Positions 34,834 to 43,670 of a DNA stretch of 64,000 nt are shown here, piece by piece; position 1 is the stretch's first letter, and each line of letters opens with the position of its first letter. The notes under the pieces were generated by a model. The model was not told the DNA's origin. It did not search any database and saw only the letters and a program-made list of their open reading frames with translations. Both the position numbers and the translations under genes were made by a program. The stretch spans positions 1 through 64,000 of the forward strand of contig NZ_CAKLBU010000014.1 of assembly GCF_920984735.1 (NCBI RefSeq), given 5' to 3'. This DNA comes from Pedobacter sp. Leaf250. Its GTDB lineage: Bacteria > Bacteroidota > Bacteroidia > Sphingobacteriales > Sphingobacteriaceae.

Positions 34834-36981
34834 ATGCGCATACCAAAAATTAAGATCCCTAAGAAATATTTGAAAATTGGAGCATGGATTTTAGGTGTTT
34901 TCTTGATCATTTTTATTGCAATAGGGGCATATGCATACAGCAAAAGGGAGGCGCTTTTGAAAAAAATGGTGGCCAAAGCCATTGCTAAAGCAAATAAAGA
35001 TTACGATTTGGATGTTAAAATCGGATCTGCAGGGTTTACAGGCATGAGTACCGTTAAAATGACTAACATTTCTGTGGTACCTAAAGAACGCGATACACTT
35101 TCCAACATCGGCGAATTAAGTATTGGCGTAAAATTGTTCCCGCTGATTTTTGGAAATGTAAAACTATCAGAAGTTGAATTAAGCGAGGGTTTTGTGAATG
35201 TAGTTTTCAAAGATTCAACGAGTAACATCGACTTCATCCTCAAACGAAAAAAGAAAGACAGCACTGAAAGTAAGGGAAAGGCAAACCTACCAGAAATTGC
35301 AAACAACCTTTTAAATCAGGTTTTATATAAAATTCCTGATGATATGGACATGAAGAACATGGTTTTTAAATTTAACGACCATGATACCGCTAAATTGAGT
35401 TTTGCTACCACAGCCACCATTGATGACGGTGATTTAAAATCGACGATTAATGTAAATGATGGCGAATCAACCTGGCATATAGATGGCTTGGTAAACCCAG
35501 GAAGCAAGCAATTAAAATTTATGGCTTATGCCGATGGCAAAAAATTGGAACTTCCCTATTTAAACAATAAACTAAATGCCAAATTAAGTTTCGATACCTT
35601 AGAAACTGAACTTAAAGATGCTGGATATAGTGGTGATGACTATAAAATATCTGGCTCCTGGTCGGTTAAAAACATGTTAATTAACCAAAAGAGAATTGCA
35701 AGCAATGATATTATTGTACAAAGCGCAAAGTTGGATGCGGATGTTTTGGTAGGACCGAACTTCGTTGCTTTGGATAGTTCATCAACTGCTTATTTAAAAA
35801 ATGCCGAGATCCATCCTTACATTAAGTACACGCTTGGCAAAAATAAAATCTATGAGCTGAAAATTAACGCTGAAGAGCAGGATGCACAAGCCATTTTGGA
35901 TGGTTTCCCTCAGGGTTTATTTGAATCTTTAGATGGCTTGAAGGTTCAGGGAAAAGTAAAGTATAACCTTAACTTTTATTTAGATACAAAAATTCCAGAC
36001 AGCGTTAAATTCAATTCTACCTTAACGCCCGTTAATTTTAAGATTTTACAATGGGGCAAAACAAACCTTCAAAAAATTAATAGTCCGTTTGTTTACACGC
36101 CTTACGAATATGGCAAACCCATGCGGGATATTACCATTGGGCCTGCAAATCCAAATTTTACACCCCTAAATTCCATTTCAAAAAACTTTATTAACGCTGT
36201 TTTAACCGCTGAAGACCCATCTTTTTATACCCACAATGGGTTTGTAGAAGAATCTATCCGTAAATCAATTGCTGTTAATTTTAAGGAGAAGAAATTTAAA
36301 CGTGGCGGAAGTACCATCAGCATGCAATTGGTAAAAAATATTTATTTAAGTCGCCAGAAAACTTTAGCCCGTAAAGCCGAAGAGATTCTCATTGTTTGGT
36401 TAATTGAACATAATCATTTGGTGAGTAAGCAGCGCATGCTTGAGGTTTACTTCAACATCATGGAACTTGGGCAAAACATTTATGGAATTGGAGAAGCATC
36501 AAGATATTATTTTGGAAAGCAACCAGCTGATTTGACTATCGGCGACGGTTTATTTTTAGCCAGTATTGTTCCTAAGCCAAAAGCATCAATGTATAAATTT
36601 ATGGCCGATGGAAGTTTAAAACCATATATGTTTAACTACTTTAGGTTTATGGGGAACATTATGGCGAGGAGAGGTTTAACACCTGGAGATACATCAGGCT
36701 ACGGTTTCTACAATGTTCGATTAAGAGAAGGATTGCGCCGTTACCTGGCACCAGATACTGTAGAAATTGATACCAACGTTTTTGATGATGACGAAGATGG
36801 AATGCCCCCAGTAATTATGCAGGATAAAAACAAAAATCTATTCGACAGAATTTTTGGTGGCGGAAATAAAAAAGATACGGTGATCGCCAAACCTGCTGAT
36901 ACTACAAAAACTAAAAAGCAGCTTAGACAGGAACGTAGAGAACAGCGGCGAAGGGAAAAGGAGCAAGAAGAAGGTGGTTAA
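34834..36981 (+). CDS. GT51 peptidoglycan glycosyltransferase with AsmA-like N-terminus
   Basis: A 715-aa protein. One membrane helix (about 16-33) is followed by a long beta-rich AsmA-like region (about 40-430), then a family-51 glycosyltransferase domain (about 440-640). Its motifs are LTAEDPSFYTHNGF (catalytic Glu), RGGSTISMQLVKN and RKAEEILIVWLIE. It polymerises lipid II on the outer face of the inner membrane. No transpeptidase domain follows; the tail is basic and low in complexity (TKKQLRQERREQRRREKE). The 273-nt gap before it shows no perfect -7 box. Confidence 0.88.
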   Translation: MRIPKIKIPKKYLKIGAWILGVFLIIFIAIGAYAYSKREALLKKMVAKAIAKANKDYDLDVKIGSAGFTGMSTVKMTNISVVPKERDTLSNIGELSIGVKLFPLIFGNVKLSEVELSEGFVNVVFKDSTSNIDFILKRKKKDSTESKGKANLPEIANNLLNQVLYKIPDDMDMKNMVFKFNDHDTAKLSFATTATIDDGDLKSTINVNDGESTWHIDGLVNPGSKQLKFMAYADGKKLELPYLNNKLNAKLSFDTLETELKDAGYSGDDYKISGSWSVKNMLINQKRIASNDIIVQSAKLDADVLVGPNFVALDSSSTAYLKNAEIHPYIKYTLGKNKIYELKINAEEQDAQAILDGFPQGLFESLDGLKVQGKVKYNLNFYLDTKIPDSVKFNSTLTPVNFKILQWGKTNLQKINSPFVYTPYEYGKPMRDITIGPANPNFTPLNSISKNFINAVLTAEDPSFYTHNGFVEESIRKSIAVNFKEKKFKRGGSTISMQLVKNIYLSRQKTLARKAEEILIVWLIEHNHLVSKQRMLEVYFNIMELGQNIYGIGEASRYYFGKQPADLTIGDGLFLASIVPKPKASMYKFMADGSLKPYMFNYFRFMGNIMARRGLTPGDTSGYGFYNVRLREGLRRYLAPDTVEIDTNVFDDDEDGMPPVIMQDKNKNLFDRIFGGGNKKDTVIAKPADTTKTKKQLRQERREQRRREKEQEEGG

Positions 36982-37101
36982 TCAGTTTATACCTCATGGC
37001 TTTTATCATTTTAAAGGCCAAGTATTCGAATGTTGAAGTCCGCGAAACATTTCAACATTAAAATAAATCCAACATTACAACATTAGCACACCACATTATC
37101 A

Positions 37102-37644
37102 ATGCATAAAATAAAAGTAGAAGATAAGGAATTCGAGATTTTTTTAGAGAATGATACCTTAAACAAGAGAATCCGTTTGCTGGGGATCCAAATTAATGTA
37201 GATTATGAGGGCAAATGCCCCTTATTTATTGGAATCCTGAATGGCAGTTTCCTTTTCATGGCCGATTTAATCAAGGAAATTAATGTGCCTTGCGAAGTTG
37301 CTTTTATGCGTGTTGCTTCTTACGAAGGAACCTCCAGCAGTGGGCAAGTTAGGGAATTAATCGGTTTGCCTGATAATATTGAGGGTAGAGACATCATCAT
37401 TGTGGAAGATATTGTAGACACAGGTTTGACCCTTACACACATTATCAAAAGTTTAAAAGAAAAGAAACCTGCAACATTAAAAGTAAGTTCACTTTTGCTT
37501 AAACCAAGCGCTTTAAAGTATGAAATTGAGGAGCTTGAATACGTTGGTTTTGAAATACCTAATGAATTTGTGGTGGGTTACGGCCTAGACTATAACGGAC
37601 TCGGTAGAAACCTGACTGACATTTATAGGGCAACTGAAGGATAA
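37102..37644 (+). CDS. hpt: Hypoxanthine phosphoribosyltransferase
   Basis: Converts hypoxanthine (and guanine) with PRPP to IMP or GMP in purine salvage, in the cytosol. The 180 residues carry the PRPP-binding motif IIIVEDIVDTGLTLTHI and the substrate segment FVVGYGLDYN. The length is normal. It begins 120 nt after the glycosyltransferase gene and is followed by psd, which has its own promoter box, so co-transcription is not required. Confidence 0.95.
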   Translation: MHKIKVEDKEFEIFLENDTLNKRIRLLGIQINVDYEGKCPLFIGILNGSFLFMADLIKEINVPCEVAFMRVASYEGTSSSGQVRELIGLPDNIEGRDIIIVEDIVDTGLTLTHIIKSLKEKKPATLKVSSLLLKPSALKYEIEELEYVGFEIPNEFVVGYGLDYNGLGRNLTDIYRATEG

Positions 37645-37672
37645 TTTTTCGAGCTGATTAATTTATTTTTCG

Positions 37673-37680
37673 CACCTTTG
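37673..37680 (+). promoter_or_regulatory. Probable -7 box of psd
   Basis: CACCTTTG differs from TAnnTTTG only in its first base. It overlaps an in-frame TTG at 37678 and therefore favours the ATG at 37699 as the psd start. Confidence 0.45.
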
Positions 37681-37698
37681 TGCAATAATTTTAACGTA

Positions 37699-38358
37699 AT
37701 GACCATACACAAAGAAGGCTATACCACCATCGCGATAACCATTTTATTAATTTTCGTAATCAACGCCGTTGTTGATTACAAATATTACGATATTACCTGG
37801 TTGCGTTGGTTTATTTATATCTTTTCAGCCGCTTTATTTATTATTGTGCTTCAATTTTTCCGTAACCCAAGCCGTACATTTTCAGCTGGTGAAGAATTGG
37901 TAATTTGCCCGGCAGATGGAAAAGTAGTGGTAATTGAAGAAACACAAGAAGGAGAATATTTTAAAGATAAACGTTTGCAGGTTTCTATTTTTATGTCGCC
38001 GGTAAATGTTCACATCAACCGTAATCCAATTTCTGGGGTGGTTAAGTTTTTCAAATATCATCCAGGTAAATATTTGGCAGCCTGGAACCCAAAATCATCA
38101 ACTGAAAACGAGCGTACAACCACTGTTGTAGAGCACTCAAATGGAACGCCAGTATTGTTCCGTCAAATTGCTGGAGCTTTGGCCCGAAGAATTGTATGGT
38201 ATGTTAAAGAAGGAGATCAGGTTAAACAAACGGAACAATTTGGCTTTATTAAATTTGGCTCCAGAGTAGATGTTTTTCTTCCTGTAGGAACAAAAGTAAA
38301 TGTTGAACTTAATCAAGTGGTAAAGGGTGGAATAACTACCTTGGCTACATTGAGTTAA
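37699..38358 (+). CDS. psd: Phosphatidylserine decarboxylase proenzyme, short form
   Basis: Makes phosphatidylethanolamine from phosphatidylserine at the inner membrane. The 219 residues begin with two hydrophobic helices (about 8-52), followed by the PSD domain with ICPADGKVVVIEE, IFMSPVNVHINR and the self-cleavage region FIKFGSRVDVF. There, Gly-Ser yields the pyruvoyl group. This is the compact form typical of Bacteroidota. The start at 37699 is preferred because a CACCTTTG box overlaps the earlier TTG. Confidence 0.95.
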   Translation: MTIHKEGYTTIAITILLIFVINAVVDYKYYDITWLRWFIYIFSAALFIIVLQFFRNPSRTFSAGEELVICPADGKVVVIEETQEGEYFKDKRLQVSIFMSPVNVHINRNPISGVVKFFKYHPGKYLAAWNPKSSTENERTTTVVEHSNGTPVLFRQIAGALARRIVWYVKEGDQVKQTEQFGFIKFGSRVDVFLPVGTKVNVELNQVVKGGITTLATLS

Positions 38359-38382
38359 GATAACGAAATAGATTATTTTTTT

Positions 38383-38420
38383 AAGGAAGTCAAGTTTTAA
38401 AACTTGACTTCCTTTTTTTA
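38383..38420. terminator. Bidirectional terminator between psd and mscS
   Basis: AAGGAAGTCAAGTTTT (38383-38398) and its exact complement (38399-38414) form a 16-bp palindrome with a T-run after it. An A-rich left flank provides U on the other strand. It serves both convergent genes. Confidence 0.85.
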
Positions 38421-38433
38421 TACCCAATTTGAG

Positions 38434-39606
38434 CTAGTCAGTAGCGTCATTTCCTACTTCCTTCTCATGGTCATCATTCAAAGGTCTGTCGCTTATAAGG
38501 CGCTGTGTTGGATAAGCAAAATCTGATTTATTTCGCATCACGATATCCATAATCTCCAGGTTAATTTCCTGCCTGATTTTTAAAAATTCTGCATTGTCAA
38601 GGATGGTAACAAAGTAAGATATTTCAATGTTCAAACCAGAATCTCCAAAACTTTTAAATGAAGCACTACCATCGGCAGTACCATCTCTCTGGTTAACATA
38701 GCTTTCAATTTCCGACACGATTCTTTTAACAGAGTCGGCATTTGTTTCATAAGTTAAACCGATGGTAAAAGCAACCTTGCGCAGGTTTCTCAGCGAAAGA
38801 TTTTCCAACACACCATCAATCATTCCTCGATTGGGAATTGTAGCCATCGTTTTCTCCGAAGTGCGGATCCTGGTGCTTCTAAAACCCACTTTCTCCACAG
38901 TTCCTTCCACACCATCAACCTTAACTAAATCGCCAACTACAAAGGGTTTATCCAAAAAGATGGTAAAAGAGCCAATTAAGTTTTCTAAGCTCTCTTTTGC
39001 GGCTAATGCAATGGCAATACCTCCAATACCTAAGCCTGTAATTAGCGTCAATACATTTACCTCAAATACGAAACCCAACAGCGTAAAAAAACCTATAAAA
39101 ATCACTAGGGTTTTAAAGAGTTCTTTTAAAAACGGAACCAGTTGATCATCAGATTTATTATGTGTTAGCGATGCTTTGAACAATAGCACATGACTAATAA
39201 AATCAATAATTCTTAAGATGATCCAAAATATGGAAAGGATGATCATAAATAGAAAAATCCTATCGATACAATCGCCAATGCTAACCGGAATTGCTTCTTT
39301 GGTTTTGCCCACCAGTTTGCTGTAGTGAAAAAGTGCAACTTCTAAAGGGTGCTTAAGTTGATTGATGGAGAGATAAAGTGTAACCAGAAGAATGAGGGTT
39401 TCAATCGGTTTAACCAGCAAAGCCACAAAAGCTTCATCATGAGATTGTTGAGAGAAACTTTTAAAGAGCTTAAACAAGAGTTTGCTTAAAAGTTTTGAAA
39501 CAATGCGTTTAAAAATTAAACCAAACAATAATATACCACCAAATAGGCAGTAAGCTTTTACCGTATTTCCCCAAAATACTTGGTCGAAAAATGCAGAATC
39601 CAACAT
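38434..39606 (-). CDS. MscS-family mechanosensitive ion channel
   Basis: A 390-aa membrane protein. Four to five hydrophobic segments (about 18-35, 60-85, 115-135 and 165-205) lead into the MscS core: TGLGIGGIAIALAAKESLENLIGSF, then the beta domain FVVGDLVKVDGVEGTVEKVGFRSTRIRT and a cytoplasmic C-terminal domain. It relieves hypo-osmotic pressure at the inner membrane. A TACCTTTG box lies 5 nt before the ATG, so it is probably transcribed apart from rplS upstream. Confidence 0.92.
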   Translation of the reverse strand: MLDSAFFDQVFWGNTVKAYCLFGGILLFGLIFKRIVSKLLSKLLFKLFKSFSQQSHDEAFVALLVKPIETLILLVTLYLSINQLKHPLEVALFHYSKLVGKTKEAIPVSIGDCIDRIFLFMIILSIFWIILRIIDFISHVLLFKASLTHNKSDDQLVPFLKELFKTLVIFIGFFTLLGFVFEVNVLTLITGLGIGGIAIALAAKESLENLIGSFTIFLDKPFVVGDLVKVDGVEGTVEKVGFRSTRIRTSEKTMATIPNRGMIDGVLENLSLRNLRKVAFTIGLTYETNADSVKRIVSEIESYVNQRDGTADGSASFKSFGDSGLNIEISYFVTILDNAEFLKIRQEINLEIMDIVMRNKSDFAYPTQRLISDRPLNDDHEKEVGNDATD

Positions 39607-39611
39607 AAAAA

Positions 39612-39619
39612 CAAAGGTA
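39612..39619 (-). promoter_or_regulatory. -7 box of the mscS-type gene
   Basis: TACCTTTG on the minus strand, 5 nt before the ATG at 39606. It is a perfect consensus match. Confidence 0.6.
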
Positions 39620-39677
39620 TAAACAAAAAAACCTCCACGAAATTAATCGTGAAGGCTATATCTTATAATAAAGAATA

Positions 39678-40025
39678 TTATTTTCTCAAAGATTTGATAC
39701 GAGCAGCTTTACCAGTTAAAGCACGTAAGTAGAATAATTTCGCTCTACGAACTTTACCATAGCTATTTACTTCTACCTTCTCGATGTTTGGAGAATTGAT
39801 AGGGAAAATACGCTCAACACCAATACTGTTGCTAATTTTACGAACTGTGAAAGTTTCGTTAGCACCTGCACTGTTACGTTGAATTACAACACCTTGGTAA
39901 ATTTGAATACGTTCTTTATTACCTTCGCGAATTTTATAGTGTACGCTCACTGTATCGCCAGACTTGAACGCAGGAAAATCTTTTTTCGCGATGGCCTGCT
40001 CTTCAACAAATTTTACTAAATCCAT
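39678..40025 (-). CDS. rplS: Ribosomal protein bL19
   Basis: Protein of the large ribosomal subunit, 115 aa. Recognisable segments are [41 protein letters not shown] and [20 protein letters not shown]. The length is normal. It is downstream of trmD on the same strand (137-nt gap), as in the widespread rpsP-rimM-trmD-rplS order. Confidence 0.98.
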   Translation of the reverse strand: MDLVKFVEEQAIAKKDFPAFKSGDTVSVHYKIREGNKERIQIYQGVVIQRNSAGANETFTVRKISNSIGVERIFPINSPNIEKVEVNSYGKVRRAKLFYLRALTGKAARIKSLRK

Positions 40026-40162
40026 GATTTTAAGCTATTAAATCGATATTTCAACCCGTGAAATTCGGATTGCAATATTAGGGATTTTTTTTCAATTAAA
40101 AAAACTAATTTTATTTTTTCCACAATCTTTTAGAAATCCACATTGCGGCTAGGTAAAGGCTT

Positions 40163-40837
40163 CTATTCCAAAAGGTCAGGACGGCGGGTTTTAGTGCGCT
40201 CAAGTGCTTGCTCATGGCGCCATTCGTTCACCTTTGCCTCATGCCCGCTGAGTAAAACATCGGGTACTTTATGTCCACGCCAATCGGCCGGACGGGTGTA
40301 TACAGGCGCATCTAGAAGCTCTCCCTGAAAGCTATCAGACAGGGCAGAAGTTTCATCATTTAATACCCCTGGAATTAACCTAACTACCGCATCTACCACA
40401 ATTGCAGCCGGCAGTTCTCCGCCACTTAAAACATAATCGCCAACAGAAATTTCGCGGGTAACGAAAATATCGCGAATGCGCTGATCTATTCCCTTATAAT
40501 GCCCACATAAAATGATGATGTTTTTTTTGATGGATAATTCGTTAGCAGTGCTTTGGTTAAGCGTTACGCCATCCGGGCTCATAAAAATGATTTCATCATA
40601 TTCTCGCTCTGCCTGCAGTTTCTCGATACAGGCGGCAAAGGGCTCAATGCTCATCACCATGCCACTACCGCCACCATATTGGTAATCATCTACACTTTTT
40701 TGTTTATTGGTTGCGTAATCACGTAAATTGTGAACAACAATTTCGGCAATTCCCTTTTTTTGGGCACGTTGTAAAATAGAATGGGCAAAAGGGCTTTCAA
40801 GCAAAGCAGGAAGAACGGTTATGATATCGAAACGCAT
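40163..40837 (-). CDS. trmD: tRNA (guanine-N1)-methyltransferase TrmD
   Basis: Methylates G37 next to the anticodon of a tRNA subset, using S-adenosylmethionine, which prevents frameshifting. The 224 residues show the trefoil-knot signatures [41 protein letters not shown] and [19 protein letters not shown]. It starts [13 protein letters not shown]. Unlike in many bacteria it has its own perfect TACCTTTG box 4 nt before the ATG, and a lipoprotein gene separates it from rimM. Confidence 0.98.
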   Translation of the reverse strand: MRFDIITVLPALLESPFAHSILQRAQKKGIAEIVVHNLRDYATNKQKSVDDYQYGGGSGMVMSIEPFAACIEKLQAEREYDEIIFMSPDGVTLNQSTANELSIKKNIIILCGHYKGIDQRIRDIFVTREISVGDYVLSGGELPAAIVVDAVVRLIPGVLNDETSALSDSFQGELLDAPVYTRPADWRGHKVPDVLLSGHEAKVNEWRHEQALERTKTRRPDLLE

Positions 40838-40841
40838 GATG

Positions 40842-40849
40842 CAAAGGTA
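40842..40849 (-). promoter_or_regulatory. -7 box of trmD
   Basis: TACCTTTG on the minus strand, 4 nt before the trmD ATG. It implies a leaderless or near-leaderless transcript. Confidence 0.6.
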
Positions 40850-40928
40850 AGAATAGTTTGGCGTTTAGCGATAGGTGTTGGTTCAGACAGTTCAAGCTAT
40901 AAAAAAATCTACCTTACATCGGATAGCA

Positions 40929-41540
40929 CTAAACTGTCCATTGATCATGAATTATAGCCACCAAATAATATGCGTTTTCATACTTTTTAAAAACAAATCT
41001 TAAACTGGTCCAATCTAGTCCTTTGTATTTTTCATCAGAGCCTTTAAAATAATATTCGGTGAAATGAAGTTGCGGATAGCTTTCTTTTAGGTTGTTGATG
41101 GTATTGCCCTGCCCGATAAATTCATCATAACTCTTTTTTTCGGCGTTTAAATAATCTGCATTATAAATGAAACGTTCAATATAGGGCTTTACTTTTATTT
41201 TAATGGCCTCACCGCTACCATCGAAGTGGCCCCAGGTTAAAGTCCAGTTTTTCTCAATAGCTTCTAAAAAATCTTTAGCTAAAACATGTTTGTGTGTTGG
41301 ATCGATAAAGCCATATGGAGAAAACCTGACGCCATCAACTGGATGAAAACAGGATGCAAAGGTTGGATAATCTTTTTCTTTCAATGCTTTTAAAGCCTTT
41401 AAACCCACTGCTTCGATTGAATCTTTTTGCGTTATTTGCGCAATTGGTTTTTCGGCATTAGCTTTATTTTCTGATGGCTTGTTTTGATTACAACCAATAA
41501 ACAGCAATGCCGCAGCAAAGGCAACGAGTAAACGTTTCAT
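40929..41540 (-). CDS. Lipoprotein, gene inserted between rimM and trmD
   Basis: A 203-aa protein. The ATG at 41540 gives MKRLLVAFAAALLFIGCNQ, a clear lipoprotein signal with lipobox LFIGC; an upstream TTG/ATG extension is unnecessary. The mature part (about 185 aa) shows GVRFSPYGFIDPTHKHV and SLRFVFKKYENAYYLVAIIHDQW and resembles small beta-rich envelope proteins. No function is assigned. It interrupts the ribosomal operon order rpsP-rimM-trmD-rplS. Confidence 0.75.
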   Translation of the reverse strand: MKRLLVAFAAALLFIGCNQNKPSENKANAEKPIAQITQKDSIEAVGLKALKALKEKDYPTFASCFHPVDGVRFSPYGFIDPTHKHVLAKDFLEAIEKNWTLTWGHFDGSGEAIKIKVKPYIERFIYNADYLNAEKKSYDEFIGQGNTINNLKESYPQLHFTEYYFKGSDEKYKGLDWTSLRFVFKKYENAYYLVAIIHDQWTV

Positions 41541-41584
41541 AAAAACTAAACGAACAAAGCCCAAAAAGGTTTATTGTTAAAATT

Positions 41585-42112
41585 TTACTGATCTAAATAA
41601 ACATCTAATAAACCTTCGGGTAAATCAAGTGTTAAAATTTTTTCTTCGCTATCTATTTCGACGATGAAATCTTCATTAAGCGGAAAAAGAATTTCGGTTT
41701 CTTTATAAACCACAGTAGCTACAAATTGCTGTGGATATTCATTTACCTCCAAGATTTTCCCAAGTTCGCCCAACGTTTCATCAATGGCAGTAAAACCCTT
41801 CAAATCGGTATAGAAAAATTCGCTTTCATCACGTTCTGGCATTTGAGATAAAGGCAAGTATAATTTCTTTTTTAATAAGGGTTGAGCTTTATCGATATGA
41901 TCCACATCATCAAAATTGAAATAGCCTGTTTTGTTTGCCTGCAATTTAAATTCTGCTATAAAGTATGGTACAAGCTTTCCATTCATGTCAGCAAAAACCA
42001 CATCAAACGCCAGTTGCTCATATTCATCGAATTCGAAAAATATCTGAACTTCTCCTTTTAAACCCCTTGTTTTAGTAACGTAACCTATGTAAAATGCTTC
42101 TTCGTGTTTCAT
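41585..42112 (-). CDS. rimM: Ribosome maturation factor RimM
   Basis: Assists maturation of the 30S head by binding uS19. The 175 residues start with the typical FYIGYVTKTRGLKGEVQIFF, then show KLYLPLSQMPE and the PRC-barrel C-terminal half (about 95-175) with LGKILEVNEYPQQFVATVVY and LPLNEDFIVEID-like segments. It lies 152 nt downstream of rpsP; a terminator hairpin stands between them. Confidence 0.95.
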   Translation of the reverse strand: MKHEEAFYIGYVTKTRGLKGEVQIFFEFDEYEQLAFDVVFADMNGKLVPYFIAEFKLQANKTGYFNFDDVDHIDKAQPLLKKKLYLPLSQMPERDESEFFYTDLKGFTAIDETLGELGKILEVNEYPQQFVATVVYKETEILFPLNEDFIVEIDSEEKILTLDLPEGLLDVYLDQ

Positions 42113-42204
42113 ATTACCCCAAACCCCTAAAGGGGCTTTTAAATACTAAATAGATGCTGATCCCGAACATTTGGGACAGCATGATGATTGTGTTAAAAAT
42201 CTCT

Positions 42205-42243
42205 TTAAATAAAAATAGCGTTCCGAAATTCGAAACGCTATTT
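42205..42243 (-). terminator. Terminator after rpsP
   Basis: AAATAGCGTT (42213-42222) and AACGCTATTT (42234-42243) form the stem; on the minus strand it runs into TTTTATTT. It would limit read-through from rpsP into rimM. Just beyond it, CCCCTAAAGGGG (42125-42136) forms a further short hairpin. Confidence 0.75.
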
Positions 42244-42264
42244 CTTAAAACAAAATAATTAAAA

Positions 42265-42825
42265 TTATTCTGCTCCTTCTTCTTTAGTAGCTTCTGCTGC
42301 AGGCGCTTCTTCAGTTGCTTCAGCTTCAACAGCTGGAGCTTCTTCTTCAACAACTTCTTCTGCAACTGGTGCATTTTTAGCTGCGATTGCTGCTGCTCTG
42401 TCTTCTTTTTTCTTAGCTTCTGCCGCTAATGCTGCTTTACGCACATCTGCTTTCGAAGTAGCTAAACCTTCTGTTTTACCAGAGATTTTACCAGCTTTAG
42501 CATCAACCCAGGCAGTAAATTTCTCATCTGCTTGTTCTTGAGTTAAAGCACCTTTTTTAACACCACCTTCTAAGTGTTTTTTGTATAAAACACCTTTGTA
42601 AGATAGAATAGCACGAGCTGTATCAGTTGGTTGTGCACCACTGTTAACCCAAGCCAAAGTTTTTTCGAAGTTAATTTCGATAGTAGCAGGATTGGTGTTT
42701 GGGTTATAAGAACCTAAACGCTCAATAAATTTACCATCACGTGGAGAGCGAGAATCTGCTACCACAACGTGGAAAAAAGGCTTTCCTTTTTTACCGAATC
42801 TTTGCAATCTGATTTTAGTTGCCAT
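42265..42825 (-). CDS. rpsP: Ribosomal protein bS16 with long Ala/Glu/Lys tail
   Basis: Small-subunit protein, 186 aa. The first about 80 residues are the conserved core: [40 protein letters not shown] and [21 protein letters not shown] charged, alanine-rich extension of roughly 100 residues follows ([20 protein letters not shown]). Such tails are usual in Bacteroidota bS16, as I recall; their role is not settled. The promoter is one of the best in the window. Confidence 0.97.
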   Translation of the reverse strand: MATKIRLQRFGKKGKPFFHVVVADSRSPRDGKFIERLGSYNPNTNPATIEINFEKTLAWVNSGAQPTDTARAILSYKGVLYKKHLEGGVKKGALTQEQADEKFTAWVDAKAGKISGKTEGLATSKADVRKAALAAEAKKKEDRAAAIAAKNAPVAEEVVEEEAPAVEAEATEEAPAAEATKEEGAE

Positions 42826-42881
42826 TTCTTTTCGTATTTATGTATTCAACATAGTTCCCGGAGCTACATGCTGCGGGGCTG

Positions 42882-42913
42882 CAAAGATAAGTAATGGATT
42901 GATACTTTGCAAA
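42882..42913 (-). promoter_or_regulatory. rpsP promoter, TTTG-N20-TATCTTTG
   Basis: On the minus strand, TTTG (42910-42913) and TATCTTTG (42882-42889) are separated by 20 nt, which is the ideal Bacteroidota architecture. The leader would be about 50 nt. Confidence 0.8.
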
Positions 42914-43012
42914 TTGAAAAAACAATAAAGAACAAAGCCTAAAATTCTAATATAATTGGAAAGCTTAAACACGGGATTTGATCTTTATCCTTGCGCCTTC
43001 ATCCTTGTTCAT

Positions 43013-43020
43013 TTATCTTT
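43013..43020 (+). promoter_or_regulatory. -7 box of the 5'-nucleotidase-like gene
   Basis: TATCTTTA, 6 nt before the ATG at 43027. It supports that start over an ATG-like upstream extension from 42991. Confidence 0.5.
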
Positions 43021-43026
43021 ACCGAT

Positions 43027-43548
43027 ATGAAAAGAATTGCCATTGATATGGATGAGGTTATTGCCGATGCCTTAACAAAATTTATCAAGCTTTATAACCG
43101 CGACTACAACGTTCCTTTAGATTTAAAAATTGATGCCGGTAACGAAATTTATCATCACGTTCCGCAAGAGGTAAATCAAAAATGGTTTGAATATATTAAT
43201 GAACCAGGCTTTTTTCGTGATTTGGAAGTAATTGCCGATAGCCAACGTGTAATTATGGCGCTGCAGGAAAAATACGATGTCTACATTGTTTCTGCCGCAA
43301 TGGAATTTAGAAACTCATTAGTTGATAAATATGATTGGATGGCAGAACATTTTCCCTTTATCGATTGGCAGCACATTATGTTTTGCGGCAATAAAATCGT
43401 AAATGTTGATATCATCATTGACGACCGCATTAAAAATTTCGTCAATTTCTCTGGAAGGCCTTTATTATTTACTTCGCCACATAATTTACTCGTTACCGAA
43501 TACGAGCGGGTAAACAACTGGGAAGAAGTTGCGGGTTTGTTGCTTTAA
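43027..43548 (+). CDS. 5'(3')-deoxyribonucleotidase-like HAD phosphatase
   Basis: A 173-aa protein of the NT5C group of HAD hydrolases. Motif I is IAIDMDEVIADALTKFIKLY with the nucleophile and acid Asp. Motif II lies in YIVSAAMEF, and motif IV in DIIIDDRIKNF. It probably dephosphorylates deoxynucleoside monophosphates in the cytosol. The start at 43027 is chosen because a TATCTTTA box lies 6 nt before it and because it begins the conserved first strand. Confidence 0.9.
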   Translation: MKRIAIDMDEVIADALTKFIKLYNRDYNVPLDLKIDAGNEIYHHVPQEVNQKWFEYINEPGFFRDLEVIADSQRVIMALQEKYDVYIVSAAMEFRNSLVDKYDWMAEHFPFIDWQHIMFCGNKIVNVDIIIDDRIKNFVNFSGRPLLFTSPHNLLVTEYERVNNWEEVAGLLL

Positions 43549-43566
43549 TATTTTAGCGTTAATACG

Positions 43567-43658
43567 CCGTCATTTCGACCGTAGTGGAGAAATCTTTTTA
43601 ATAGATAAAAAGATTTCTCTCCCGAAATTTCGGAACTACGGTCCAGTCGAAATGACGG
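43567..43658. repeat. Long hairpin repeat of the CGTCATTTCGA family
   Basis: CCGTCATTTCGAC (from 43567) and GTCGAAATGACGG (to 43658) are outer complementary arms. Inside, GAGAAATCTTTTTA and AAAAAGATTTCTC extend the pairing, with CCGTAGT/ACTACGG as further stem. A partial arm of the same family is at 59427-59460. It lies between two convergent genes. Confidence 0.8.
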
Positions 43659-43670
43659 CAAAGAGTTTAA

